Part shown: positions 27,630 through 36,758 of the stretch, piece by piece
Layout: the number at the start of each line of letters is the position of its first letter
How positions within the stretch are numbered: position 1 is the first letter of the stretch
NCBI RefSeq assembly: GCF_036010325.1
Contig: NZ_CP108549.1
Location: 1,798,001-1,862,000, forward strand
DNA length: 64,000 bases
Source of the DNA: Streptomyces sp. NBC_01210
GTDB lineage: Bacteria; Actinomycetota; Actinomycetes; Streptomycetales; Streptomycetaceae
Direction of reading: 5' to 3'
Position numbers and translations under genes: made by a program
The notes under the pieces: generated by a model
What the model was told of the DNA's origin: nothing
The model's database searches: none
Seen by the model: the letters and a program-made list of their open reading frames with translations, nothing else

Positions 27630-29137
27630 TCCTGCTCCCCCACACCTTCCATGGCGGCGACCAGTTCGCGGTCGGTCCACCCACTGCCGAACGTCGCCAC
27701 CACCCGCCCGTGGAAGAGGGCGAGCACCCGGTCACACACCCGCAGATCGTCCAGCTCGTCCGAGATGATCACGGCCGCGCTGCCCTCGTCCGCCACCCGT
27801 CGTACGACTGAGAGCAGCGAGTCCTTGGACTTCACATCGACGCCCGCGGTGGGCCGGACCGCCACCAGCGCGCTGGGTCCACGGGCCAGGGCGCGGGCGA
27901 CCACGACTTTCTGCTGATTGCCGCCCGAGAGGCCGGAGACGGGCTGCTCCGGTCCCTGCGTCTTGATGTCGAGCGAAGAGATCATGGACTGGGCGAATTC
28001 CCTTGTACGAGACGGCAGTACGGTCCCCCAGGGGCCGAGCTGGTCGGTGACGGTGAGCGTGGCGTTCTCGGCGACGCTGCGGCCGATGACCAGCCCTTGG
28101 AGGTGGCGGTCCTCGGGGATGTAACCGATACCGGCGTCGAGCGCGTGCGGGACGCTGCCCGGCTTCACGGCCCGGCCGCGTACGGTGATCCGTCCCGCGC
28201 TCGCCCTGCGCATACCGACCAGGGTTTCACCGAGGGCGGTGTTGCCGCTGGCCGCGGCCCCGGCAAGACCCAGCACCTCGCCGGGCCGCGCCTCCAGGTC
28301 GAGCGGCTCGAACTCGCCCTCCACGGTGAGGCCTTCGGTACGCAGTACCGGCTCCTCGTCCCGGACCGCGCCGACGGGCGCGTGCCACGTCGACGGGCCG
28401 CCGGTGGACTCCCCCGTCATGGCCGTGACCAGGTCGTCCTTGGAGAGTTCCGCGACCGGGGCGGTGATGACATGGCGGGCGTCGCGGTAGACGGTGACGG
28501 CGGTGCACAGTTCGTACACCTCCTGCAGATGGTGGGAGATGAACAGGAACGCCACTCCCCGGCTCTGCAGTTCGCGCAGTTTGGTGAAGAGCCGCTGGAT
28601 TCCGCGGGCGTCGAGCTGCGCGGTCGGTTCGTCGAGGACGATCAGCCGGGCGCCGAAGGACAGGGCGCGGGCGATTTCCACGAACTGGCGCTGCTCGACG
28701 GCGAGATCCTTCGCCCTGGTCCTGGGGTCGACGCTCACTCCGTATCCGGCGAGGAGCTCCTCGGCGCGCCGCCGCAGCTGCCGCCAGCTGATGAAGCGGC
28801 TACCGGCGTCGAAGCGATTCAGAAAGAGGTTCTCGGCGACGGTCAGATCAGGGACGGCCATCGACTTCTGGTAGACGCAGGCGACCTTGGACTGCCAGGC
28901 CGCCATGTCCCCGAAGGCCGGCGCCGGCTCGCCGTTGAAGCTCACCTCGCCCGCGTCCGGCCTGTGCAACCCGGTGAGGACGCTGACCAGCGTGGACTTG
29001 CCCGCGCCGTTGCGCCCGACCAGCGCGTGCGACTCGCCGGGCGCGACGGTGAGGCGTACATCGTCGAGCGCCACGGTCGGACCGAAGCGCTTGACGATGC
29101 CTGCCGCGTGTACGGCGGCTGGTGCCTGGTGCTCCAT
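27626..29137 (-). CDS. Sugar ABC-transporter ATPase with two nucleotide-binding domains (RbsA type)
   Basis: 503 residues with two fused ABC domains. The first has Walker A GRNGAGKST, signature VEQRQFVEIARAL and Walker B LIVLDEPTAQLD. The second has a degenerate Walker A (LAGAAASGNTALG) but an intact signature, LSGGNQQKVVVARAL. This asymmetry is normal in RbsA-like proteins. In the second domain Walker B reads ALVAVRPTAGVDVKS, without the usual Asp-Glu pair, which is also seen in the family. The ATG at 29137 starts 2 bp after the binding-protein gene. It powers uptake through the adjacent permease. Confidence 0.93.
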   Translation of the reverse strand: MEHQAPAAVHAAGIVKRFGPTVALDDVRLTVAPGESHALVGRNGAGKSTLVSVLTGLHRPDAGEVSFNGEPAPAFGDMAAWQSKVACVYQKSMAVPDLTVAENLFLNRFDAGSRFISWRQLRRRAEELLAGYGVSVDPRTRAKDLAVEQRQFVEIARALSFGARLIVLDEPTAQLDARGIQRLFTKLRELQSRGVAFLFISHHLQEVYELCTAVTVYRDARHVITAPVAELSKDDLVTAMTGESTGGPSTWHAPVGAVRDEEPVLRTEGLTVEGEFEPLDLEARPGEVLGLAGAAASGNTALGETLVGMRRASAGRITVRGRAVKPGSVPHALDAGIGYIPEDRHLQGLVIGRSVAENATLTVTDQLGPWGTVLPSRTREFAQSMISSLDIKTQGPEQPVSGLSGGNQQKVVVARALARGPSALVAVRPTAGVDVKSKDSLLSVVRRVADEGSAAVIISDELDDLRVCDRVLALFHGRVVATFGSGWTDRELVAAMEGVGEQE

Positions 29138-29139
29138 GG

Positions 29140-30177
29140 CTAGCTCTTCTTCTCCAGCTGGTTGGCCCACAGCTTCGGGTCGTCGACGTTCTCCTTGGTC
29201 ACCAGTGGCGCGGGCAGCTGGTCCTCGAACCCGTTCGGGATCTTGATGATCGTGGACTCATGGTCGGTCGGACCCTCCTTGGGGGTCTTTCCGTCCAGCG
29301 CCTGCTTGGCCCAGTACAGCGCGTACTTGGCGTACAGATCGGCGGGCTGGGAGACCGTGGCGTCGATCCTCCCGGCCTTGATGGCGTCGAGCTCCTCCGG
29401 GATGCCGTCGTTGGAGATGATCGTGATGTGGCCCGGGGTGCCGGGGGCCTTCAGCAGCTTCTTCTGCTCGAGCAGCGCGAGTGTGGGCTGCAGGAACACA
29501 CCGCCGGCCTGCATATAGATGCCGTTGATGTCGGGGTGCGCGGCGAGCGTGGACTGGAGCTTGGCGGACGCGACATCGCCCTTCCAGTCGGTGGCGAGCT
29601 CGAAGACCTTGATGCCGGGGAAGTCCTTGGCCATACAGGACTTGAAGGCCTCCGAGCGGTCCCGGCCGTTGATGGAGGACAGGTCGCCCTGGAACTCCAC
29701 GGCCTTGCCCTTGCCCTTCAGCTGCTCGCCGAGGTACTTGCAGGCCTTCTCGCCGTACGCGCGGTTGTCGGCCCGGACCACCATGTACACCTTGCCCTTG
29801 TCGGGCCGGGTGTCGACGCTGACGACCGGGATCTTCTTCTCCTGAAGGCTCTGCAGCGACTCGGCTATCGCGCCGGTGTCCTGCGGGGCCATGACGACGG
29901 CCTTGGCGCCCTGGTCGGTGAAGGTCTGGACGTTGGCGACCAGCTTTCCGATGTCGTTCTGGGAGTTGGTCAGGGACAGCGCGTCGACCTCGCCGTCCTT
30001 GACGCCCTTCTCCATGTACTGCTGGTAGGAGTTCCAGAAGTCGCTGTCGCTGCGCGGCAGATCGATGCCCACCTTGCCCCCGCCGGACCCGGTGCCCGAG
30101 TCACGGTTGCAGCCCGCGAGGGCCGTCACGGCCAGAAGTGCTGTGCAGGCCACGGCACTTGTCGTACGCACTCTCAT
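29140..30177 (-). CDS. Sugar-binding lipoprotein of the ABC transporter
   Basis: Periplasmic-binding-protein type 1 (sugar class), 345 residues. The signal peptide MRVRTTSAVACTALLAVTAL ends at the lipobox ALAGC, giving a lipidated Cys22. The binding domain has the family features GIDLPRSDSDFWNSYQQYME, NVQTFTDQGAKAVVMAPQDT and ISNDGIPEELDAIKAGRIDA. It follows the SDR gene and precedes the ATPase gene. By operon content the ligand is probably L-fucose, L-fuconate or a related deoxysugar or sugar acid, but this is inference. Confidence 0.92.
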   Translation of the reverse strand: MRVRTTSAVACTALLAVTALAGCNRDSGTGSGGGKVGIDLPRSDSDFWNSYQQYMEKGVKDGEVDALSLTNSQNDIGKLVANVQTFTDQGAKAVVMAPQDTGAIAESLQSLQEKKIPVVSVDTRPDKGKVYMVVRADNRAYGEKACKYLGEQLKGKGKAVEFQGDLSSINGRDRSEAFKSCMAKDFPGIKVFELATDWKGDVASAKLQSTLAAHPDINGIYMQAGGVFLQPTLALLEQKKLLKAPGTPGHITIISNDGIPEELDAIKAGRIDATVSQPADLYAKYALYWAKQALDGKTPKEGPTDHESTIIKIPNGFEDQLPAPLVTKENVDDPKLWANQLEKKS

Positions 30178-30202
30178 TGTCCCGTCCTTCGGTGGTGTCG
30201 GC

Positions 30203-30988
30203 TCAGGGCGCTTGGTTCGGGGGACGCAGACGCAGGCCCTGCATTCCGCCGTCGACGGCGAGTGCCGTGCCTGTGACGGCGGCCGCGGCGGGGCCGGCGA
30301 GATAAACGATGGCGGCGGCGACCTCGTCCGCCGCGACCAGCCGTCCGGTGGGCTGGCGGGCCTCGAGGGCGGCACGTTCGGCCGCGGGGTCGGCGGCCCG
30401 GTCGAGCAGACGGCCGATCCACGGGGTGTCGGCGGTGCCGGGGTTGACGCAGTTGACGCGGATGCCTTCGCGGACATGGTCGGCGGCCATGGCGAGGGTG
30501 AGTGAGAGGACCGCGCCCTTGCTGGCGCTGTACAGGGCGCGCTGGGGCAGTCCTGCGGTGGCTGCGATGGAACAGGTCTGGGTGATGGAGACATGGCCGG
30601 GGCGGTCCGCGGCGGCGCGGCGCAGATGCGGCAGGGCGTGACGGGCTACCCGCACCATGCCGAGCACATTGATGTCGAGGACGCGCTGCCATTCCTCGTC
30701 GGCGTTGTCGGCGACGGTGCCGATGGCGCCGATACCGGCGTTGGAGACGACGGTGTGCAGGGCGCCGAACTCCGCCGCGGCCCTGTCGACGGCCGTGCGG
30801 ACCGCGGCGTCGTCGGTGACATCGGCCTTGAGGGCGAGGACGCCGTCCGGCGCTCCCGCCGTCTCGCGGTCGAGTACGGCGACCTGGGCGCCGCGGCTGA
30901 GCAACAGTGTCGCGACGGCGGCGCCGATGCCCGAGGCACCACCGGTCACCAGCGCGGACAGTCCCTCGAAGTCCCTTGCTCCGCTCAT
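30203..30988 (-). CDS. Short-chain dehydrogenase (sugar or sugar-acid oxidation)
   Basis: Classical NAD(P)-dependent SDR of 261 residues with the cofactor loop TGGASGIG (~16-23), NNAG-like SNAGIG, the catalytic Ser region ITQTCSIA and YSASK (Tyr-x-x-x-Lys). The C-terminal [12 protein letters not shown] is typical. The ATG overlaps the stop of the dehydratase gene (ATGA). In non-phosphorylative L-fucose breakdown, SDR enzymes oxidise L-fucose or 2-keto-3-deoxy-L-fuconate; with fuconate dehydratase next door, either role is plausible. Confidence 0.88.
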   Translation of the reverse strand: MSGARDFEGLSALVTGGASGIGAAVATLLLSRGAQVAVLDRETAGAPDGVLALKADVTDDAAVRTAVDRAAAEFGALHTVVSNAGIGAIGTVADNADEEWQRVLDINVLGMVRVARHALPHLRRAAADRPGHVSITQTCSIAATAGLPQRALYSASKGAVLSLTLAMAADHVREGIRVNCVNPGTADTPWIGRLLDRAADPAAERAALEARQPTGRLVAADEVAAAIVYLAGPAAAAVTGTALAVDGGMQGLRLRPPNQAP

Positions 30989-32304
30989 GAGTTGACCTCC
31001 TCGATGGTGCGGCGGGCCTGCCAGACGGGCCCCTCGGGATAGCGGTGGGCGGCGATCGACTCGGGGAGCATGCGGGCGGAGAAGCCCGGTGCGCGCGGTG
31101 CGACATAGCGTCCGGAGGCGATCACGGCGGGGTCGGTGAAGTGCTCGTGGAGGTGGTCGACGTACTCGATGACCCGGTCCTCCCAGCTGCCGGAGACGGC
31201 GACGTAGTCGAACATGGCCAGATGCTGGACGAGCTCGCACAGTCCTACCCCACCGGCGTGCGGGCAGACGGGGACGCCGTATTTGGCCGCGAGCAGCAGG
31301 ATCGCGATGTTCTCGTTGACACCGGCGACACGCGCGGCGTCGATCTGGACGAAGTCGACGGCCCCGGCCTGCAGCAGCTGTTTGAAGACGACGCGGTTGG
31401 CGGCATGCTCGCCGGTGGCGACCTTGACCGGCTGGCCGGCGCGGACGGCGGCGTGGCCGAGGATGTCGTCGGGGCTTGTCGGCTCCTCGATCCAGTGCGG
31501 TTCGTACGGGGCGAGTGCCGTCATCCAGCGCAGGGCATCGGCAACGTCCCAGCGCTGGTTGGCGTCCACGGCGATGCGTACGGACGGGCCGACAGCGGCG
31601 CGGGCCAGCTTCATCCGCCGTATGTCGTCGTCGAGGTCCGCGCCGACCTTCAGCTTGATCTGGCCGAAGCCGTCGGCGACCGCTTCCTTGGCCAGCGCCA
31701 CCAGCTTCTCGTCCGAGTAGCCGAGCCAGCCGGGCGAGGTGGTGTACGCGGGATAGCCGCTCTCCCGCAGGTTCGCGGCCCGCTCGGCCCGGCCGGGTTC
31801 CGCGGCCCGCAGGATGGCCAGCGCCTCCTCCCGGGTCAGGACATCGGTCAGATAGCGGAAGTCGACGAGCGAGACCAGTTCCTCGGACGACATCGAGGCA
31901 AGAAACTCCCACACCGGCCGGCCTGCGCGCTTCGCCGCCAGATCCCAGGCCGCGTTGACGACCGCGCCGGCCGCCATATGCATCACGCCCTTCTCCGGGC
32001 CGAGCCAGCGCAACTGTGAGTCATGGGTCAGGTCGTGGTGGAGCGCGGCCAGGTCGGCTGCGGTACGGGGCGCCGGGCGCCCGACCACATAGGGACGCAG
32101 CGCTTCGATGGCCGCGGCGGTGACATCGTTGCCGCGCCCGATGGTGAAGCAGAAGCCGTGTCCCTCGGCCCCGTCGGTCGCGCGCATCACCACATAGGCG
32201 GCGGAGTAGTCGGGATCCGGGTTCATGGCGTCCGAGCCGTGGAGCTGTTCCGAGGTGGGAAAGCGGATGTCGTGGACCTCGAACTCCGTGACGGTCTGAC
32301 TCAT
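30985..32304 (-). CDS. L-fuconate dehydratase (enolase superfamily)
   Basis: Mandelate-racemase-group enzyme of 439 residues that converts L-fuconate to 2-keto-3-deoxy-L-fuconate. The barrel shows IKLKVG (Lys217, Lys219), metal ligands Asp247 (VDANQRWD), Glu273 or Glu274 ([10 protein letters not shown]) and Glu299 (TGEHAANR), and His349 in CPHAGGVGL. These positions and the sequence around them match the characterised FucD of Xanthomonas closely. The ATG at 32304 is taken because the upstream open frame crosses the promoter. It is the first gene of a five-gene operon. L-rhamnonate or similar acids remain possible substrates. Confidence 0.9.
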   Translation of the reverse strand: MSQTVTEFEVHDIRFPTSEQLHGSDAMNPDPDYSAAYVVMRATDGAEGHGFCFTIGRGNDVTAAAIEALRPYVVGRPAPRTAADLAALHHDLTHDSQLRWLGPEKGVMHMAAGAVVNAAWDLAAKRAGRPVWEFLASMSSEELVSLVDFRYLTDVLTREEALAILRAAEPGRAERAANLRESGYPAYTTSPGWLGYSDEKLVALAKEAVADGFGQIKLKVGADLDDDIRRMKLARAAVGPSVRIAVDANQRWDVADALRWMTALAPYEPHWIEEPTSPDDILGHAAVRAGQPVKVATGEHAANRVVFKQLLQAGAVDFVQIDAARVAGVNENIAILLLAAKYGVPVCPHAGGVGLCELVQHLAMFDYVAVSGSWEDRVIEYVDHLHEHFTDPAVIASGRYVAPRAPGFSARMLPESIAAHRYPEGPVWQARRTIEEVNS

Positions 32305-32325
32305 GCACGCACCCCCGCGAGACGA

Positions 32326-32343
32326 ACATCGGAGAACATCGGA
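32326..32343. promoter_or_regulatory. Two direct half-sites of the operator in the fuconate-operon leader
   Basis: ACATCGGA occurs twice with a 2-bp gap (32326-32333 and 32336-32343), 10-18 bp from the full palindrome at 32353-32361. They repeat the half-site of the shared operator. Confidence 0.5.
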
Positions 32344-32352
32344 CCTCTTGGT

Positions 32353-32364
32353 CATCCGATGTAT
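32353..32364. promoter_or_regulatory. Operator of the L-fuconate operon
   Basis: CATCCGATG palindrome, flanked as GT..TATA. On the minus strand it reads TATACATCGGATGAC, sharing 12 bases with the site in front of the FadR-type regulator gene. It overlaps the proposed -10 box, which fits repression. Confidence 0.65.
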
Positions 32365-32389
32365 AGCGCCGTCCACGCGGCAACGTCCA
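32360..32389 (-). promoter_or_regulatory. Probable promoter of the L-fuconate operon
   Basis: On the minus strand, TGGACG (32384-32389) and TATACA (32360-32365) are separated by 18 bp. The -10 hexamer runs into the palindromic operator. The dehydratase ATG lies about 55 bp downstream. Confidence 0.5.
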
Positions 32390-32566
32390 GGGCAGGGACG
32401 AAATTTCTCGGACACAGCTCGGATGAATCGGCTACCGGACGTCTGACTCTCCGACGTATGCCCTATCGAGCGGAAGTTCACCCGGCCGTGCCAGGGGGCT
32501 GCGGCGAGGTGCCCCGTAAGCCGTAAGGTTGGGGCGTAGACAAGGAACTTCGGAAGGAGGCACTGG

Positions 32567-33619
32567 GTGATCGAGCTCGAGGGGGTACCCGAGCTGATCG
32601 ACCCGGTCATGGTGGCCGCGTTCGAGGGCTGGAACGACGCCGGCGACGCCGCCTCCACCGCGGTCGCACACCTGGACCGGGAATGGAAGGGCGAGGTCTT
32701 CGCGGCGCTCGACGCCGAGGACTACTACGACTTCCAGGTCAACCGGCCGACGGTGTGGCTGGACGGCGGGGTACGGAAGATCACCTGGCCCACAACCCGG
32801 CTCTCCGTGGTCCGCATCGGCGGCGAGAAACCGCGCGACCTGGTGCTGGTCCGTGGCATCGAGCCATCCATGCGCTGGCGCTCGTTCTGCAACGAGATCC
32901 TGGGCTTCGCCCATGAGCTGGGCGTCGAGATGGTGGTGATTCTGGGCGCGCTGCTCGGCGACACCCCGCACACCCGGCCGGTACCGGTCAGCGGGATCAC
33001 CTCGGACCCGGATCTGGCCAGAACCATGGATCTGGAGGAGACCAGGTACGAGGGGCCGACCGGCATCGTCGGCATTCTCCAGGAGGCGTGCACGCATGCG
33101 GGGGTGCCGGCGGTGAGTCTGTGGGCCGCGGTGCCGCACTATGTGTCGCAGCCGCCCAACCCCAAGGCGACGCTGGCGCTGCTGAACCGTCTTGAGGACC
33201 TCATCGGCCTCCGTATCCCGCTGGGCGAACTGCCCGAGGACGCACGGGCCTGGCAGCTGGGCGTGGATCAACTGGCCGCCGAGGACAGCGAAGTTGCGGA
33301 GTACGTCCAGACACTGGAGGAGGCACGGGACACGGCGGAGCTTCCCGAGGCTACGGGCGAGGCCATCGCCCGCGAGTTCGAGCGGTATCTGCGGCGGCGC
33401 GACGGGGGTCCCGGGCATGCGACCGACGGGGGCGAGGCCAGTTCGTATCTGCGCGACACCTCCAGCGGGCGCACCCGGCCGCCGATGCCACCGCGTGCGG
33501 AGGCGGAGACCGAAGCCGGGACCGGGACCGGGAGCGAACCTGGAACCGGATCGGGCACCGAGGCCGAAGCGGAAACCGAGCCGGAATCCGGTGGCGAGGA
33601 AGATTCCTCGGAGGACTGA
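32567..33619 (+). CDS. PAC2-family protein
   Basis: 350-residue protein of the PAC2 family, named after a eukaryotic proteasome-assembly chaperone. The conserved core covers ~1-260 ([51 protein letters not shown]). The last ~70 residues are low-complexity and Glu/Gly/Thr-rich, ending in an acidic tail. The GTG at 32567 has GGAAGGAGG 6 bp before it, and TAAGGT at 32524-32529 could be its -10. Its molecular function in actinobacteria is not established. It is divergent from the fuconate operon and lies ~24 kb from the proteasome genes. Confidence 0.88.
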   Translation: MIELEGVPELIDPVMVAAFEGWNDAGDAASTAVAHLDREWKGEVFAALDAEDYYDFQVNRPTVWLDGGVRKITWPTTRLSVVRIGGEKPRDLVLVRGIEPSMRWRSFCNEILGFAHELGVEMVVILGALLGDTPHTRPVPVSGITSDPDLARTMDLEETRYEGPTGIVGILQEACTHAGVPAVSLWAAVPHYVSQPPNPKATLALLNRLEDLIGLRIPLGELPEDARAWQLGVDQLAAEDSEVAEYVQTLEEARDTAELPEATGEAIAREFERYLRRRDGGPGHATDGGEASSYLRDTSSGRTRPPMPPRAEAETEAGTGTGSEPGTGSGTEAEAETEPESGGEEDSSED

Positions 33620-33633
33620 AACCTCTGACTGAA

Positions 33634-33667
33634 GAGTGGGGCGGCGCCGGTGGGCGCCGCCCCACTC
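33634..33667. terminator. Bidirectional hairpin terminator
   Basis: Perfect 15-bp stem (GAGTGGGGCGGCGCC with its complement) with a GGTG loop, between the convergent PAC2 and beta-propeller genes. Confidence 0.85.
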
Positions 33668-33699
33668 CTTACGTCTACGTCGTGTTCTTTACGTCGTGC

Positions 33700-34686
33700 T
33701 CATAGGACTTGAGGTACTCGGACCTGGTCCACCGCGACCGCGTCGTACGTCGTGTCGGGTGTCGGCTCCACATCGAAGCGGGCGTTGGGCAGATAGATCC
33801 GCTCGCCCCAGGCCGCCGCCGTCGTGGGAATTCTGAAGCGCTCCGGATCGGTGATGCGCGCGACAGCCGTGCCGCGGGTGCCCGAGTCATTGAGTCGCAG
33901 CACATCGATGGCGTTCTGCGCCTGCTGTACGACATAAAGGGTGCGGCCGAGCAGCAACAGGCCGTCGCCATTGGGGAGTCGGGTGGCTCCGATGTCGACT
34001 CGCCGCGCGATGCCGGTACGCGGATCGACCCGCATCAGACCGCCGCCGCCGACCACGGTGTTGACCAACAGCAGGGCGCGCCCGTCCGGTGTGCGCTCGA
34101 TGCCATTGGCCGTGAAAGAGGGCCCCTGTTCCCAGTCGCCGCCCAGCGGGACGGTCGCCACCCTGTCGCCCGGCTCGTCGTGCCGGCCGAGCGGGAGGCG
34201 GTAGATCTGCGGTTTGAACGAGTCCGTGAACCAGGCGACGCCCGGCGTGAGGATCACATCGTTGACCATGGTGCCGTCGGAGCCGACGGTGAAGGTCTTC
34301 AGCAGCTTCCCCGAGCGGACCTCGATGACCCGGATCTCGCGGCTCACACCGCCACAGACGAACAGCAGCCGCTCGCTCCGGTCAATTTTGAGTCCGATCG
34401 AGGGGTGGTCCACTCCGAGACCGTGGCTGATGACGCTTCCCCGGCCGGTGGCCAGGCTCGCTCGGTAGATATCGCCGGTGGCTATCGACCCGAAGTAGGC
34501 ATACGGACTCTGTCCGATGGCGATCCCTTCGGGCTGGAAGCCGTTCGGCAACGGGAAACGGGTGGGCAGGCGTGTACCGGTTAATTCGGCCGCCCGGGCA
34601 ACGCCTTCCCCTGGGGCAAGGAGTGCCGCGCCGGCCATGGCCGCGGCTGCTCCGAGCACTCCTCGACGTGCGAAGGAACGGTGCAT
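33700..34686 (-). CDS. Exported beta-propeller (SMP-30/gluconolactonase-like)
   Basis: Secreted protein of 328 residues. The N-terminus MHRSFARRGVLGAAAAMAG is a signal peptide with a paired Arg, possibly a Tat signal, with cleavage near ARA|AE (~33). The rest is built of six-bladed-propeller-like repeats (GFQPEGIAIG, DRSERLLFVCGG, GSDGTMVNDVIL, TANGIERTPDGRALLLVN, RLPNGDGLLLLGRTLYVVQQ) resembling SMP-30/strictosidine-synthase-like lactonases. The Asn/Asp pattern suggests a metal site. The substrate is unknown. It is convergent with the PAC2 gene and divergent from the subtilase gene. Confidence 0.8.
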   Translation of the reverse strand: MHRSFARRGVLGAAAAMAGAALLAPGEGVARAAELTGTRLPTRFPLPNGFQPEGIAIGQSPYAYFGSIATGDIYRASLATGRGSVISHGLGVDHPSIGLKIDRSERLLFVCGGVSREIRVIEVRSGKLLKTFTVGSDGTMVNDVILTPGVAWFTDSFKPQIYRLPLGRHDEPGDRVATVPLGGDWEQGPSFTANGIERTPDGRALLLVNTVVGGGGLMRVDPRTGIARRVDIGATRLPNGDGLLLLGRTLYVVQQAQNAIDVLRLNDSGTRGTAVARITDPERFRIPTTAAAWGERIYLPNARFDVEPTPDTTYDAVAVDQVRVPQVL

Positions 34687-34874
34687 CGAGTCGTCCTTCC
34701 GACAAGTGTTCTACAGACCCATTCACCTCAGCACACGGCAGGCTTCTCCGCAGTGTTTGGCCGAATTGTGGCGTGACATCTTCTTCCAGCCGAATTGCCC
34801 GGGGTTCCCATTCAACTTGATTTAAAACGTATTTCGCGTAAGGAGGGTGGACGGGCTGCGGCGGAGGGAGCAGG

Positions 34875-36734
34875 GTGGCCACCACGCAGACCGAGCACGG
34901 ACAACGCACAGTCCACGAACGACAAGGAGCACGGCACCCGAAGGGAGCGGTCATAGCGATGACCGATCAGGCACTCCCAGGTCAGGGCCCCGGAACTGCG
35001 GGCCCTGGACCCGACGGAGCTGGATTCACCTATCAAGGAGCCGAGCCGGAGCTGATCGTCGTCGCACGGGCCGAGGCCCGGCTGCGCGCCGACACCCAAG
35101 GCGTACGGTCGGCCTCCGGGGCGGACATCTCCGCACTGAACATGTTCCTGAGCGACGAACAGCTCGCGCTGGAACCGGTGTTCGGCAGTGAGGAGCGGAC
35201 CCGGTCCGCTCTGCCTCCGCAGCCGGCGGGACCGGCAGGCGGCGGCCGGGGCACGCTGCCGGACCTCTCGCTCTTCTACCGTGTACGGGGCGGTGGGGAC
35301 CGGTCCGAGGAGCTCACCGCCCGGCTGGCCGCCCTCCCCGAGATCGAGACGGCGTACCTCAAGCCAGGCGCCGTACCCGCTCGGACGGCACCCCACGGCG
35401 GCACGGCGAAAGCCCGGCCCGAAGAGGCCAAGCGGCTCAAGGAGGGCGCACCCGCGACACCCGACTTCACCGGCCGCCAGGGCTACTTGGCGCCCGCGCC
35501 CGAGGGCGTGGACGCGTACTGGGCCTGGCAGCGGCCGGGCGGCTCCGGACAGAACGTCACCGTCGTCGATGTCGAAGGAGCCTGGCAGCTGAGCCATGAG
35601 GACCTGGCGGAGAAGCTCGCCGGCATCGTCGTCGGCAATCCGGTCCAGGACATCGCATGGCGCAACCACGGCACGGCGGTCCTCGGCATCATCGGCGGCG
35701 ACCGCGACGAGAAGGGGATCACCGGTATCGCTCCCGAGGCACTGACCGCGGCGGCGTCGTTCCAGGGCATCGGCTCCGCCGCGGCCATCCATGCCGCGGC
35801 CGAGCGTCTCACCCACGGCGACCTCCTCCTGATCGAACTCCACCGGCCGGGACCGCGGTTCGACCACGAGGTCCGCGACGACCAGCGCGGCTACATCGCG
35901 CTGGAGTGGTGGCCGGACGACTTCGCCGCGATCCGCTGGGCGACGTCGAAGGGCGTCCTGGTCGTGGAGGCGGCCGGCAACGGCGGCGAGAGCCTGGACG
36001 ACGCGGTGTACGAGCGCAGGCCGGACGCGTTCCCCGAGTGGTGGCGCAACCCCTTCAACCCGTCGAACCAGCCCTCCGGTGCGGTCCTCGTCGGCGCGGG
36101 CGCTCCCCCGCCCGGGACGCACGGCCGCGACCACGGTCCCGACCGCTCGCGGCTGGCGTTCTCCAACTACGGCGCGCGGCTGGACGCCCAGGGCTGGGGC
36201 CGCGAGGTCACCACGACCGGCGGCTTCTGGGACCGGGCGGGTGACCTGCAGGGCGGCGCGGAGGAGATCGCCTGGTACACGGACACCTTCTCCGGCACCT
36301 CCTCGGCCTCGCCGGTGGTGGTCGGCGCCCTGGCAGCCCTGCAGGGCATCCTCAAGGCCGCGCACCTCGCGCCGATGGGCCCCGAACAGGCCCGTGAGGT
36401 GCTGCGCAGGACCGGTTCGCCGCAGCAGGACGCTCCGGGGCGCCCGGCCTCGCAGCGGATCGGCAACCGCCCCGACATCAAGGCTGCGGTCACCGAGCTG
36501 GTGCCGTCGTCGGTCGGCTCGGGACAGGCAGAGCGGTACTGGGACGAACTGATGCCGTACCCGCGTGAACTTCCGCCGCGCCTGAGGCTGTTCGCGGCCG
36601 GCGCGTGGCGCAACCTCAACCACCCCGCCCCTGAAGTCCGCCAGGCGGTACATGCCGCCTTCGCGGGGGGCCGGCCGGACGTACGCGTCTGGTACTCGGA
36701 CGACGAGGTCGTGGGCCTGGTCGTCGCCGGATGA
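34875..36734 (+). CDS. Subtilisin-like serine protease without signal peptide, with an uncharacterised C-terminal domain
   Basis: S8-family protease of 619 residues. The triad is Asp232 (TVVDVEGAW), His265 (WRNHGTAVLG) and Ser476 (FSGTSSASP), with oxyanion Asn369 (AAGNG). Residues ~55-165 look like a propeptide (LPDLSLFYRVRGG ... LAALPEIETAYLKP). No signal peptide or membrane segment is visible, which is unusual for this family. Residues 552-619 form a small domain (AERYWDELMPYP ... LFAAGAWRNL ... FAGGRP) that is repeated as the C-terminus of the next gene. The start could instead be the ATG at 34959, which would remove 28 residues. The following gene begins 24 bp downstream. Confidence 0.87.
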   Translation: MATTQTEHGQRTVHERQGARHPKGAVIAMTDQALPGQGPGTAGPGPDGAGFTYQGAEPELIVVARAEARLRADTQGVRSASGADISALNMFLSDEQLALEPVFGSEERTRSALPPQPAGPAGGGRGTLPDLSLFYRVRGGGDRSEELTARLAALPEIETAYLKPGAVPARTAPHGGTAKARPEEAKRLKEGAPATPDFTGRQGYLAPAPEGVDAYWAWQRPGGSGQNVTVVDVEGAWQLSHEDLAEKLAGIVVGNPVQDIAWRNHGTAVLGIIGGDRDEKGITGIAPEALTAAASFQGIGSAAAIHAAAERLTHGDLLLIELHRPGPRFDHEVRDDQRGYIALEWWPDDFAAIRWATSKGVLVVEAAGNGGESLDDAVYERRPDAFPEWWRNPFNPSNQPSGAVLVGAGAPPPGTHGRDHGPDRSRLAFSNYGARLDAQGWGREVTTTGGFWDRAGDLQGGAEEIAWYTDTFSGTSSASPVVVGALAALQGILKAAHLAPMGPEQAREVLRRTGSPQQDAPGRPASQRIGNRPDIKAAVTELVPSSVGSGQAERYWDELMPYPRELPPRLRLFAAGAWRNLNHPAPEVRQAVHAAFAGGRPDVRVWYSDDEVVGLVVAG

Positions 36735-36758
36735 ATCGAAAGGGAAGGTGAACATCGC

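Noticed and set aside
28220..28330. Degenerate second P-loop in the sugar ABC ATPase taken as a broken gene
   Set aside because: RbsA-type double ATPases normally have an altered second Walker A, and the second signature motif is intact.
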